NCBI RefSeq assembly: GCF_003325355.1
Contig: NZ_CP030850.1
Coordinates: 3,844,001 to 3,908,000, forward strand
Direction of reading: 5' to 3'
Source of the DNA: Runella rosea
Lineage (GTDB): Bacteria; Bacteroidota; Bacteroidia; Cytophagales; Spirosomataceae
DNA: 64,000 bases
The notes under the pieces are model-generated. The model made no database searches. It saw only the letters and a list, made by a program, of their open reading frames with translations, and had not been told where the DNA came from. Positions within the stretch are counted from its first letter, which is position 1. Every line of letters begins with the position of its first letter. Both the position numbers and the translations under genes were made by a program. Shown piece after piece: positions 16,778 to 25,210 of this stretch.

Positions 16778-19700
16778 CTAAAACCCTTCTTTTTCCTCTT
16801 CTTTCTCTTTTTTCTTAGCAGGGACTTTGGCGGGGGTCTGCGCTACTTTTGCCCCTGGCTTAGCTTTCGGGTCAGTTGGCTTAGCGGCCGTTTTGGTATC
16901 CTTAGCCGTTGAAGTTTTCGTGTCTTTCTTTCCTTTCGCAGGGGTGGCTTTATCGGCTACTTTTGTATCGGCTTCCTCCGCTATTTCTTCTTCGGGCTCC
17001 GTCTCTTCTACTTTAGGTTCTTTGGTTTTGGCTGGAGCAACGGCCGCAGTTTTGTTTCCGCCGCTAGGAGCGGCTTTGGCAGGAGTACCCTTGGCGGGTG
17101 TCTTGGTATCTTTGGCCAATGTAGGCTTTTTAGGTCTTGGGCGGTACATTGACATGAACCGGCTCACAAACATATCGCGTTCTTCTAGCCCAATCGGTAG
17201 CACGGTTGACTCTTTTTTATCGCGAGATTTGACCGTAATAAAATCATTCACTTCCTGAACCGAAGACACCATCGCCAATTTCCCCTGTTGCCAGTCAAAG
17301 TAATACCAAACATCTTCCGACGACTCGATATAAATACTCACTTCATCGCCCCGGGCGTTTTTACGGATTTCAACCATACCTTCCAACTCCGCATTTATGT
17401 CGGTGTTTCCAAGGTTTGACACCCCGATTTTGCCCACACTATAAAACGCATTTTGCGGTGCCGACCACCTCAAATCAACGTTTGATAATACCAACGACGC
17501 ATTAAATTTGGGCGATGCATCAAACAGCGGCTTATACGCCGCCGCCGTACGAGCAATGTAGCTATCGGTAGCTTTTCGGCCGATTAAGGCGGTCAACTTC
17601 GCCCCTAAACGTTCAAAATCGGGCTCTGCGGGATCGCTGTTTTGTTCATCCAAATTCGTTTGAACAATATTCTCCGCCGCTTTGGTGATAATCTCCCGAT
17701 TGGCGGGAAAATTCATTGAAAGCAACGTATTAAAACGATAGGAAGTGCTGTCAATGTTTGTTTGCACACTTCCCGACGCCAAAATCATCTCTTCTCCTTC
17801 TTTCTCGCTCCGTTCGTTAATCAAGTTAAGTTTTCCCAGATAACTGATGGTCCCTTTGGCATCATTGAAGGTGTACGCATTTTCTTCATCCACCAACTCA
17901 TCCGCTGATTTTGTCTCGGGAATAATTTTAAATAATTTGCTCTTCGCATCAAACCGCAACAGCCCCTGCGCTTCAAAAATAGTCTGGTCATTTCGGGCTT
18001 CTTTGGGCGATAAAAACGTACTGTATAACCCATCGGCCCCCGCCCGATAGTGTAATCCGACCGAAATCGGCAAATCAGACTCATTTTTGAGGGCTGGCGT
18101 TACTTTTAGCGCCACATCTTTGGTCGGTGTTTCTTTGAACGGAATCCAAGATGCGACCAAGTCGGGCCGTTTTTTTATAATGGGCTTGATGTAGCCGTCA
18201 AATTGCAAGTTCGGCTCTGGGGCCAACATCGTCATGCCGCCTTTGTACTGCAACCTCGGTCCCACCACAAAATTATCGGTCTCCACAATCTCTGCCCGGG
18301 CAACGGTCGAAAATACCTTTGTTTTATTCTGCGGAGCGCGGGTACTGGTTGAGGCCGAAGCCGTTGCTATCTGGCGCAAATCAAAATTGCCCATTTTTAC
18401 GGGAATGGTGTCATTGGTTACCGTGGCATATAAGTAGGTGGCATCGCCCGAGAATTTAGTGCGGGACACAATCTGGATATTTCCGTTTTTCAGGCGGTGG
18501 TATTCATTCAACGTATCAAGGACCAAACGTGCATTTTTAAATGCTGTCATTTCTCCGTTGCGACGCACCACCACCAAGCCCTTGTCAGGTAGCACCTTGG
18601 CATCAGCAGCTTTGATAAACGGTACACCTCCGATGTTGAGCGTCATTTTTTCAATCTCATACAATGCCGACGAGCCGTTGAAGGTCAAGCCTTCTTGTTC
18701 GGGTGCGGTCGCCGTAAAGGTCGACGTAGCCACATCACCTTTCATCGCAATGGTTTTGGCATTAATATTCCATTGCGCGCGGTTGATAGACGTTCGATAC
18801 GAGGCAAACGGAAATTCCATCAATGTGTTTTCTAACGAATTTTTGTTCGTAGAAATCCCCACCAATCCTTTCACGATGTTGAAATCAATGTCCACATTTT
18901 GCCCTAACAATACTGGCCGGGTGGCGTTGGTGGCGGAGATAATTTTATACTGCGACTCGCCCGCCAAAAACCCTTCTTTGTTAAATTTAATGTCCTGAGA
19001 AGTGAGCTCAGAGTCATCTCGACGCAGAAGACCCTTGCCGTACAATCCCGTAGAGCGCAGTACAATACGTCCGTCTAACTTGGTGGTAGCGTTGTAAAAA
19101 TTAAAGGTATTCCCCTTGGTAGTCAGCGACATACTATCAGCTTTGGGCATCCAGCGTAAGCTATAATTGCGTAGTTCTACTTTAGGAAAATAGGCTTTGC
19201 CAATGGTCGCTTCTTTGATTTCTGCCTCCGCTCCGCTCGCAATCAACGAATCAGACATAAATAGCATGGCTTGGGTCGGAATCCGCGCACTCAGGTGGGC
19301 AATTTCGCCCTGCGAGCGGAGTCCTTGCTTATCCATTACCAGTTCTTTTGTAAACTTGACGGTGGTATTGGAACCGTAGACTTTATAACCAGCCGCGGGA
19401 GGCGTGTAGTTGAAACCTAATGAATTGTCGGGCATAGACCGCAGTTGTGCCTGAAACGGCGGAAAAATCCCGCCCGAATTGAAGGTCCCGATAAACACAA
19501 TGTCCTGCGTACCGAGGCTGTCATAATCCAGTGAAGGAATTTTGAAAAAGACTTTTTTATCGTAGGCTAGCTCTCCCCGATCGGGTTGGTCAAAATAAAC
19601 CGTCATGCCTTCAGGCACACTCAGGCGCGGGAATACCGAATTTTTCTTACCTCCTGATTTGTTCCCAGGGTCATTTAGGTAGATTCTCCCTGATTTTTCG

Positions 19701-21760
19701 TACACAATATCACCACCCACTTCGGTCGAACTTCCTTTATCATAGGCTTCTTTGGGGATATACGTAATCTTATCAATTTTGTTCAAGTCCACAAAAAACT
19801 TGTCGTAATTAAACATCAAATCACGCCCATTGAACCTAAAGTTGGCTGACATCAGCAAGCCATTCATCATAAAATCCCGATTCTTATAGACTTTGATTTG
19901 CTTGTCTGACGGAATCGCCACGATTTTCAGGGAATCACTAATGGTAAATTTCTCAACCCCCCGAATCGTTAACACATTGTCTTTAAGGTCGATAGAAGCA
20001 TTGGCAGTGGTACTGTTGGCGGGATAGAGCGACGACACCAGAAAGTTGTCAAAGTCGGTTTGTTTGTTATTGGCCAACACATACAAAAGTCCTTTGCTCG
20101 CCATTCGGTACAGCCCCGTCTTGGGCTCAATGGCCAAGTACCCATCGGCATTCAACTGACTGAATGCCGTACGCAGCGCCCCGGGGTCACGCTTGTAAAA
20201 CAGCGCGATATCTTCGGCAAAAAAGGTCGGTGTTTTTTGTTTGGAAATATAGTTGGCTACCATCAGCAACGGATGAAAACCGTACTGCTCGCTCATGGCC
20301 CGAAAACGCTCTGGCTTGAAAAAACTAAAGGATTCAAAACGGACAGGAACGACATTTTTGCCCGCAATGACCGAAAACTCAATTTCATTTTTCACAAAAC
20401 TCCAGCGTACCATTTCGGCGTCGATGTACATTTTGTGATAAGAATCAGTAAAAAGGGTATTTTGATACCCCGTTCGCTCGGCTTTTTGAACCTTCACCAG
20501 CCCTTCTGAGTCGTTGTAAGAAAGTCGAATGGCGGGGTGATACAAAGAATCTTTATCGCCTAAATAAGTTGCAAAACTTGCCAACGGCGACGTAATGAGG
20601 GAGTCGGCAAATTCAAACCGACGGCTCGTTGATTTAAACGCTGTTTTGTTGCCGTTGCTGATAATAAGCGTTGACGGCTCCTGACTTAACGAACCGCTCG
20701 ACAGTTTCAAACCCACCAACGACACGCCGCCTTTGTAGCGCATATTTTTGCTCAGTCCTTTCAACTGCGCGTCGTTCTGATAAGACACAAACCGTGGATA
20801 CGGCGACGGCTGACCCTTGGGCCGCCGCTTGCTTTCGTACTCAAAAAGTCCATCAACGGGTTGGGCGAGCTTGGCTGCGTAATTCAGTTTAGCGTCGTCG
20901 GTCATGATTTTTGGCAAGCCTACGTTAAAACTATACCCCCCAAATGTGACGTACACATCCGGCGTGCCCGCCATCTCCCAGGTCATTTTCCCGCCTTTTC
21001 CGAGCCAAATTCCTTCTCTGACCGCCAGCTGCCCGTTGGTTTGGGTGATGGGAACGGAGTCATTGGCCGTGGTCATGACCAAATTTACATTTTTGAATTC
21101 AATAAGCGCACCCGTAACGGTGGGCAAAGGCTTTTTTTCGTAAGCGGTGGCGCTGCTGAGCAACCCCGTCGAATCGGCAGTCACACTTCCCCATCCGTCA
21201 TTGGCAGCGACAGGTTTGGTCGGGTCGGTGGCTTTGGCGGCATCGGCCGCCGCATCCACAAAGCGAAAGCTGAACGTACCCTCGAAGGCAAACAAACGGT
21301 TAAAATTTGAAAGATAAATCAGGCGATTTTCAAACAGGTTTCGCGCCGTTTCGAAATATTTAAGCGCGCTTTTGGTATCGTAAGTTTCCACCACTTGCGT
21401 AGCCACGGTCAAGTAATTATCAACTTCGGCGGGGTTGGCGTAGGTGCCGTTAAAGGCCGCATTGATGCCGCTAAAAAACTGCTCAAAATGCGGCATAGCA
21501 GGTTTGTAGCCTTTGGCCACCATCCGCCGCGAGAGCGCAATGATACTTTTTTGGTGGTTTTGCGTCAAACGGCTGTCTAACCACAGCGTTTCTAGGTTCT
21601 TAGCCGCTTTGACATACGCCGGACTGCCACTCATCGCCATCATTTTTTGCGCATCGGCCATAAACTGGGCGGGGTCTTCCGAGAGCTTTACCACTTGGGC
21701 TTGCACACGCACCCCAACCAACAGCACCGAGACTAAAAATATATGTTGAAACTGTTTCAT
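16778..21760 (-). CDS. Giant secreted protein of unknown function with Lys/Ala/Pro-rich tail
   Basis: I do not recognise a named family. The 1660-residue product starts with a signal peptide (MKQFQHIFLVSVLLVGVRVQAQ; ATG at 21760, seven codons inside a longer frame that starts at 21781). An alpha-helical segment of about 150 residues comes first (DPAQFMADAQKMMAMSG..., KYFETARNLFENR). More than 1200 residues of beta-rich sequence with many Gly-Asn turns follow, recalling AsmA/DUF748 or large surface proteins. A segment FDGYIKPIIKKRPDLVASWIPF resembles one in the downstream DUF748 protein. The last 130 residues are low-complexity, full of KTPAKG/DTK/EE blocks, and end in KEKEEEKEGF. There is no T9SS sorting domain. 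An envelope structural or transport role is inference. Confidence 0.7.
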   Translation of the reverse strand: MKQFQHIFLVSVLLVGVRVQAQVVKLSEDPAQFMADAQKMMAMSGSPAYVKAAKNLETLWLDSRLTQNHQKSIIALSRRMVAKGYKPAMPHFEQFFSGINAAFNGTYANPAEVDNYLTVATQVVETYDTKSALKYFETARNLFENRLIYLSNFNRLFAFEGTFSFRFVDAAADAAKATDPTKPVAANDGWGSVTADSTGLLSSATAYEKKPLPTVTGALIEFKNVNLVMTTANDSVPITQTNGQLAVREGIWLGKGGKMTWEMAGTPDVYVTFGGYSFNVGLPKIMTDDAKLNYAAKLAQPVDGLFEYESKRRPKGQPSPYPRFVSYQNDAQLKGLSKNMRYKGGVSLVGLKLSSGSLSQEPSTLIISNGNKTAFKSTSRRFEFADSLITSPLASFATYLGDKDSLYHPAIRLSYNDSEGLVKVQKAERTGYQNTLFTDSYHKMYIDAEMVRWSFVKNEIEFSVIAGKNVVPVRFESFSFFKPERFRAMSEQYGFHPLLMVANYISKQKTPTFFAEDIALFYKRDPGALRTAFSQLNADGYLAIEPKTGLYRMASKGLLYVLANNKQTDFDNFLVSSLYPANSTTANASIDLKDNVLTIRGVEKFTISDSLKIVAIPSDKQIKVYKNRDFMMNGLLMSANFRFNGRDLMFNYDKFFVDLNKIDKITYIPKEAYDKGSSTEVGGDIVYEKSGRIYLNDPGNKSGGKKNSVFPRLSVPEGMTVYFDQPDRGELAYDKKVFFKIPSLDYDSLGTQDIVFIGTFNSGGIFPPFQAQLRSMPDNSLGFNYTPPAAGYKVYGSNTTVKFTKELVMDKQGLRSQGEIAHLSARIPTQAMLFMSDSLIASGAEAEIKEATIGKAYFPKVELRNYSLRWMPKADSMSLTTKGNTFNFYNATTKLDGRIVLRSTGLYGKGLLRRDDSELTSQDIKFNKEGFLAGESQYKIISATNATRPVLLGQNVDIDFNIVKGLVGISTNKNSLENTLMEFPFASYRTSINRAQWNINAKTIAMKGDVATSTFTATAPEQEGLTFNGSSALYEIEKMTLNIGGVPFIKAADAKVLPDKGLVVVRRNGEMTAFKNARLVLDTLNEYHRLKNGNIQIVSRTKFSGDATYLYATVTNDTIPVKMGNFDLRQIATASASTSTRAPQNKTKVFSTVARAEIVETDNFVVGPRLQYKGGMTMLAPEPNLQFDGYIKPIIKKRPDLVASWIPFKETPTKDVALKVTPALKNESDLPISVGLHYRAGADGLYSTFLSPKEARNDQTIFEAQGLLRFDAKSKLFKIIPETKSADELVDEENAYTFNDAKGTISYLGKLNLINERSEKEGEEMILASGSVQTNIDSTSYRFNTLLSMNFPANREIITKAAENIVQTNLDEQNSDPAEPDFERLGAKLTALIGRKATDSYIARTAAAYKPLFDASPKFNASLVLSNVDLRWSAPQNAFYSVGKIGVSNLGNTDINAELEGMVEIRKNARGDEVSIYIESSEDVWYYFDWQQGKLAMVSSVQEVNDFITVKSRDKKESTVLPIGLEERDMFVSRFMSMYRPRPKKPTLAKDTKTPAKGTPAKAAPSGGNKTAAVAPAKTKEPKVEETEPEEEIAEEADTKVADKATPAKGKKDTKTSTAKDTKTAAKPTDPKAKPGAKVAQTPAKVPAKKKEKEEEKEGF

Positions 21761-21866
21761 GTACAGGCTTTTTGCTAACATTCTAAAGTAACGTTCAAAG
21801 CGTTACAATCATTTTAACAACGACGGTTTTTACGTTTTTTTTTCGACCGCTCCCTTCAAAATTAGC

Positions 21867-21906
21867 AAAAAGCGGCAGTATCGTCAAAGTGAACGCTACT
21901 GCCGCT
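21867..21906 (-). terminator. Terminator downstream of the sorting-domain remnant
   Basis: On the minus strand a 10-bp stem (AGCGGCAGTA with TACTGCCGCT, 16-nt loop) ends in TTTTTGC. It follows the T9SS domain remnant and looks like the original 3' end of the lost protease gene. Confidence 0.75.
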
Positions 21907-21929
21907 GCTCAGAAAACAATTTCCTACTT

Positions 21930-22109
21930 TTACTTCACAATCATAAACTTGCGGGTTATGGTTCGTTTATCTGCCTCAAAACGCAGTAGATACGCCCCAT
22001 TGGGCTGATGCGACAGGTCCGTTTGGTCCCGCTGCCAACCCCCTTCGCCCACCAGCGTCTTCTGCATAATGACACCGCCGGTGAGATGCATGAATTGCAG
22101 CCTCGCTTC
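21930..22109 (-). pseudogene. Remnant of a T9SS C-terminal sorting domain
   Basis: About 59 codons ending in TAA read EARLQFMHLTGGVIMQ ... NGAYLLRFEADKRTITRKFMIVK. This matches the type A sorting domain that ends T9SS cargo (hydrophobic strand, Gly-x-Tyr, then a basic Lys-rich end). It opens right after an in-frame stop, has no start, and no intact gene precedes it. It lies at the 3' end of the lipoprotein/propeptide array and just before a terminator. The simplest reading is that it is the tail of a secreted metalloprotease whose catalytic part was deleted. That link is inference; the sorting-domain match itself is strong. Confidence 0.75.
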
Positions 22110-22221
22110 TTACCCTTTTTCCAAATAACACCCAAGTATTACCCTTTCGTTAATACATTAAAAAGCGGTGGCACTCTTTCAAAATAAATTCTCTATAAAA
22201 TAATTAGACTACATAGATTGC

Positions 22222-22339
22222 TTATATCTTTTTTAATGCTGCGCTGTCTTCATGTAAGTATTTGGGTTGGTATTTTTAAGCGAATAGTCGCCCCCCCATA
22301 GACTAAAAATAAAACGTAAAATATTACTGTATTTTTCAT
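22222..22339 (-). pseudogene. Third, decayed copy of the protease-propeptide gene
   Basis: From the ATG at 22339 the DNA tracks the start of the two intact copies, including the ATAGACTA-flanked poly-G tract, but the tract here is 7 G (22291-22297). The frame shifts there. In the family frame a TAA also replaces the codon after Leu-Phe-Ala, then KYQPKYLHEDSAALKKI resumes similarity with RPKYLREDDKSFKEM of the copy at 24028. Similarity ends near 22222. It follows the lipoprotein gene at 22352, in the same order as the other pairs. Confidence 0.72.
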
Positions 22340-22351
22340 AGTGGCAGTTGG

Positions 22352-22720
22352 TTAATCAATTTTTTCAATTTTATCAATTACAATATGAGGAAAAGGATCT
22401 GCGGTAAGTGTAGGGCATCCACCACAGTCAAATATTCTTCCCCAAATGCGGTATTTAAAAGGCTGGGGCTTTCCTCGTACATAGGTATTCTCATAAGTGG
22501 CAAACTTTTCAACTTGAAAGGGGCAAATAAGAGGCCCATCTCCTCCTTCTATGATAAACCCGGCATTTTGGTATAAATCAGCGCGGGCATTTTTCACGGT
22601 TTTCATGTACTTATAGCGTTGATCTTCGGGTCCACAGGAAGTGGGGTCTTTTTTTCCACAGCTCACGCTCATCAGCAGCACAGCGGCGGCGTAGAGCAGG
22701 GGTTTTACGAATCGTTTCAT
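22352..22720 (-). CDS. Small lipoprotein C of the tandem array
   Basis: This 122-residue protein has a lipoprotein signal (MKRFVKPLLYAAAVLLMSVSC) nearly identical to those of the genes at 23393 and 24623. The ATG at 22720 gives the start shared with lipoprotein B; another ATG lies two codons earlier. The mature part aligns with lipoprotein A: RYKYMKTVKNARADLYQNAGF with RFKFIQQVENAPADFSRNGGF, PFKYRIWGRI with PYKYRVWGKI, and HIVIDKIEKID at the end. No named family is recognised. Because each paralogue sits just upstream of a gene for a metalloprotease propeptide, a protease inhibitor or immunity-like role is plausible, as in potempin/protease pairs of Tannerella; this is inference. Confidence 0.75.
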   Translation of the reverse strand: MKRFVKPLLYAAAVLLMSVSCGKKDPTSCGPEDQRYKYMKTVKNARADLYQNAGFIIEGGDGPLICPFQVEKFATYENTYVRGKPQPFKYRIWGRIFDCGGCPTLTADPFPHIVIDKIEKID

Positions 22721-22726
22721 GTTCAT

Positions 22727-22938
22727 ACGTTTTTTAAAGGGTTAAACTTTTCTTTTTGAGGGTGCTTCATAGGCAAAAGGGGGGGGTGAGGTGGATAAAT
22801 GGGTAAAAGGGATATGGATAGCTTTTATAGTTTGTTTAGGGGAGGTTAGCGGAACCTGTTTTTATAGTATTTTTAATATATAACTATTTGAATATTAGGA
22901 TTTTATACTATAAATAAAGGTTGGCGGTGAGAACACCA
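22727..22938. repeat. Array spacer, copy 1
   Basis: This spacer is an approximate direct repeat of the one at 23846-24047. Shared blocks in the same order include TTCATAGGCAAAA, GGTGGATAAATGG, AAAAGGGATATGGATAGC and CTATTTGAATAT. An 8-G run lies at about 22779-22786. It lies upstream of lipoprotein C and downstream of the FTP gene at 22939, marking the duplication unit. Confidence 0.75.
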
Positions 22939-22950
22939 TCAAGGGCGAAT
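22923..22950. repeat. 28-bp array repeat, copy 1
   Basis: Starts GGCGGTGAGAACACCATC on the plus strand. It differs from copy 2 (24048-24075) at one position and covers the 3' end of the propeptide gene at 22939. Confidence 0.8.
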
Positions 22951-23370
22951 AGGCTTTGCTATATCTATTTCCAATCCATCTATGATTCTACCGTGCGCAA
23001 TGTTCAAAACATTGTTCTGAGAATGTAAGCTAAACTCTGCGCCCTCAACGGGTATATTTTTATAGTGTAATTGAAACCGTTGGTGCTTGATTTGTTTATT
23101 GTCGGTTTCCTCTTTGAGAGCCTTAAAATCGTAGTGCTGCCCAAGGCCAAGACTACCGGCATAATCCTTGAAGAAAGTATTTGGATTGAGTTTGGCCTCT
23201 TTTTTGAACGCTATCCAGCCATTTTCGGTAGCTCGCGTAGTGAGATTTTTAAACGCTTGGTTGTCTTCACGCAGGTATTTGGGAGTATATTGAGAATTGC
23301 CCTGTTGTGCAAATAGCCCCCCCCCCCAATAGACTAAACAGATTGTAGTTAAGATTAGTAGCTTTTTCAT
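22939..23370 (-). CDS. Truncated M4-type protease: FTP propeptide only (copy 2)
   Basis: This 143-residue secreted protein has a signal peptide (MKKLLILTTICLVYWGGGLFAQ) and then only the FTP inhibitory propeptide of thermolysin/fungalysin-type metalloproteases: FFKDYAGSLGLGQHYDFKAL, HQRFQLHYKNIPVEGAEFSLH and IAHGRIIDGLEIDIAKPI. It stops inside the 28-bp repeat, before any catalytic domain; HExxH is absent. The signal peptide is encoded across an 11-G run (23317-23327) that would shift frame if its length changed. FTP domains fold and inhibit their own protease, so the product could act as an inhibitor in trans, or be a relic. It lies 22 bp after lipoprotein B. Confidence 0.78.
   Translation of the reverse strand: MKKLLILTTICLVYWGGGLFAQQGNSQYTPKYLREDNQAFKNLTTRATENGWIAFKKEAKLNPNTFFKDYAGSLGLGQHYDFKALKEETDNKQIKHQRFQLHYKNIPVEGAEFSLHSQNNVLNIAHGRIIDGLEIDIAKPIRP
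23317..23327 (-). repeat. Poly-G tract of 11 in a signal-peptide coding region
   Basis: Eleven consecutive C on the plus strand (G in the mRNA) encode the Trp-Gly-Gly-Gly of the signal peptide. Paralogues have 9 and 7 at the same place. Confidence 0.9.
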
Positions 23371-23392
23371 GGTAAAGATTCTTTAAAAAAGT

Positions 23393-23845
23393 TTAACGGA
23401 CTAATTCTGCTTTTTCGATGCTTAATTCATACAAATAGCTTGTATTTAACGAATAAGTAGTTTGACCTTTATTCAGATACACTTTTCCTGACACACGAAT
23501 CTGGGCTTTGGTAATAGGAGTAGCTGATAAGCCTTTCAATTTTTCAAGGCCCAATTCACACAAAAAGCCTCCCAAAGTTTTCCCATTAATCTTTATACCG
23601 GAACCCCACAAATAGGGAAAAATACTATCAGAGATGGCCGAAATCGATATTAATTCGTCTTTGAGTTCGGTTATAAATTCATATCTAATCCCAGGTGTAG
23701 TCCTACAGCAGTTGCCATTGGAACTTTCGCAGTCAAGTTCCGGGCGGAGCGCAAAACGGTCAATCGGGGTCTGTTCCTTCTTACAGCTCACGCTCATCAG
23801 CAGCGCAGCGGCGGCGTAGAGCAGGGGTTTTAACAATCGTTTCAT
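23393..23845 (-). CDS. Small lipoprotein B of the tandem array
   Basis: This 150-residue protein starts MKRLLKPLLYAAAALLMSVSC, a lipoprotein signal shared with its paralogues. Its mature part is more divergent than A and C, but keeps the LDC...CC motif found in lipoprotein A, RYEFITELKDEL near the start, AQIRVSGKVY in place of YKYRVWGKIY, and an ending YELSIEKAELVR like YMINVEKVEEVK. It was probably diversified after duplication. It lies 22 bp upstream of a propeptide gene and is preceded by a duplicated spacer. Function is unknown; an inhibitor of a secreted protease is the working idea from context. Confidence 0.73.
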   Translation of the reverse strand: MKRLLKPLLYAAAALLMSVSCKKEQTPIDRFALRPELDCESSNGNCCRTTPGIRYEFITELKDELISISAISDSIFPYLWGSGIKINGKTLGGFLCELGLEKLKGLSATPITKAQIRVSGKVYLNKGQTTYSLNTSYLYELSIEKAELVR

Positions 23846-24047
23846 GTTTCTGTTGTTTTAAGGGTTAAATATTTCATTTTGAGGATGCTTCATAGGCAAA
23901 ATGAGGGGTTTTAAGGTGGATAAATGGATAAAAGGGATATGGATAGCTTTTATGGTCTTTCTTTAGGAGGTTATCAAAACCTGTTTCATAATCTTTTTTA
24001 TACTATATCTATTTGAATATCAAAGCTTTATGCCGTAAGTAAGGCCT
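23846..24047. repeat. Array spacer, copy 2
   Basis: Direct repeat of 22727-22922, with the same ordered blocks upstream of lipoprotein B. No gene lies in it. Confidence 0.75.
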
Positions 24048-24597
24048 GGCGGTGAGAACACCACCAAGGGCGAATTAATTTTGCAAATAGCAGTGTTCCG
24101 TCGGGCAATTTAGTTTCTCCTTCTTTAAAATCGTCGAAAGATAGTTTCTTATCGGCTAATGCGATTTCAAGGGCACGTCGTTCTGTTATGGGCTTAGATA
24201 CATCGGTATCAATCCCCTCTACGATTCGCCCGTGGGCGGTTTGAAGCGTGCCATCCTCAAAAGTATGCAGTGAAAACTCCATCCCTTCGACGGGGATATT
24301 TTTATAATGAAGCTGAAAACGTTGGTGAAGTCGCTCTTTTTCATCCCTTTGTTCATTAAGGGCCTTAAAATCGTAGTGTTGGCTGAGGCCGAGGCTATTG
24401 GCGTAGTCTTTGAAGAAAGATTGGGGATTGATTTTAGCCTCCTTTTTGAACTCTATCCATCCATTTTCGGAGACCCGCGTAGTCATCTCCTTAAATGATT
24501 TGTCATCTTCACGCAGATACTTGGGCCGGTCTTTTTGCGCTATTAGTCGCCCCCCCCCATAGACTAAACATATCAAAAATATTAAAATCTTTTTCAT
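24028..24597 (-). CDS. Truncated M4-type protease: FTP propeptide only (copy 1)
   Basis: This 189-residue product has a signal peptide (MKKILIFLICLVYGGGRLIAQ) and the longest propeptide of the array: FFKDYANSLGLSQHYDFKAL, HQRFQLHYKNIPVEGMEFSLH, TAHGRIVEGIDTD, then ITERRALEIALADKKLSFDDF and LPDGTLLFAKL, typical of FTP plus the start of the following PepSY-like part in M4 proteases. It then runs into the 28-bp repeat, giving an unrelated tail (IRPWWCSHRQALLTA), so truncation was through fusion to that repeat. The break point is later than in the copy at 22939. Nine G (24550-24558) lie in the signal-peptide codons. It is 25 bp downstream of lipoprotein A. Confidence 0.8.
   Translation of the reverse strand: MKKILIFLICLVYGGGRLIAQKDRPKYLREDDKSFKEMTTRVSENGWIEFKKEAKINPQSFFKDYANSLGLSQHYDFKALNEQRDEKERLHQRFQLHYKNIPVEGMEFSLHTFEDGTLQTAHGRIVEGIDTDVSKPITERRALEIALADKKLSFDDFKEGETKLPDGTLLFAKLIRPWWCSHRQALLTA
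24048..24075. repeat. 28-bp array repeat, copy 2
   Basis: Starts GGCGGTGAGAACACCACC on the plus strand and lies inside the 3' end of the propeptide gene at 24028, encoding its foreign tail. Confidence 0.8.
24550..24558 (-). repeat. Poly-G tract of 9 in a signal-peptide coding region
   Basis: Nine consecutive G on the minus strand encode Gly-Gly-Gly in the signal peptide of the FTP gene. Confidence 0.9.
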
Positions 24598-24622
24598 TGT
24601 GGTATGTAGGTTTAACAGGTTC

Positions 24623-25057
24623 TTACTTTACTTCCTCTACTTTTTCAACATTGATCATGTAAACCGGTAAACCAGCAAATGACCGTGCATCTAAAGATTG
24701 ATATATTTTACCCCAAACTCTATATTTATACGGTGGTGGAGTATTTGTACCAAAAGTTGAGGTATGTTTTAATTTGCTTACATCAAATGCATTAACATCA
24801 CAAACAATAATATCGCGCATTGGAGTATTTGCCTCCGATGAAAAATTGAAACCGCCATTTCTTGAAAAATCAGCGGGAGCATTTTCTACCTGTTGAATGA
24901 ATTTGAATCTGCCGGCTTGCACAGAGCCGCAGCAAGTACCGTCGTCACAGTCTAAATTAGGTTCTTCTTTCTTACAACTCACGCTCATCAGCAGCACAGC
25001 GGCGGCGTAGAGAGTCCAAAGTCTCCTAGGGCTTGATTTTCTTGCTGGATTATTCAT
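24623..25057 (-). CDS. Small lipoprotein A of the tandem array
   Basis: This 144-residue protein is the first gene of the array in the direction of transcription. After an unusual Arg-rich N-terminus (MNNPARKSSPRRLW) comes the shared TLYAAAVLLMSVSC lipoprotein signal. The mature part has LDCDDGTCC (also in lipoprotein B), RFKFIQQVENAPADFSRNGGF, PPYKYRVWGKIY and a C-terminal YMINVEKVEEVK (close to lipoprotein C). No family is recognised. It is expected on the periplasmic or outer face of the outer membrane. The palindromic promoter at 25241-25287 probably drives it and the following FTP gene. Confidence 0.75.
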   Translation of the reverse strand: MNNPARKSSPRRLWTLYAAAVLLMSVSCKKEEPNLDCDDGTCCGSVQAGRFKFIQQVENAPADFSRNGGFNFSSEANTPMRDIIVCDVNAFDVSKLKHTSTFGTNTPPPYKYRVWGKIYQSLDARSFAGLPVYMINVEKVEEVK

Positions 25058-25210
25058 GTTTTTAATGGTTTAAGTGATAAAACGATTGATAGCGTGAAAA
25101 AAAACATTTTTAATGGCTCCATAAATGTGATGGTTTGAGGGTGAAAAAATAACTTTTGGTTCATCAAAAAACAGAGCGTTTCAAACGGGGAGTAAATTCA
25201 AAAAAGCGGT

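Noticed and set aside
22779-22786. An 8-G run in the spacer before lipoprotein C as a phase-variable promoter element
   Set aside because: It is absent from the matching spacer at 23846 and no promoter boxes could be placed around it.
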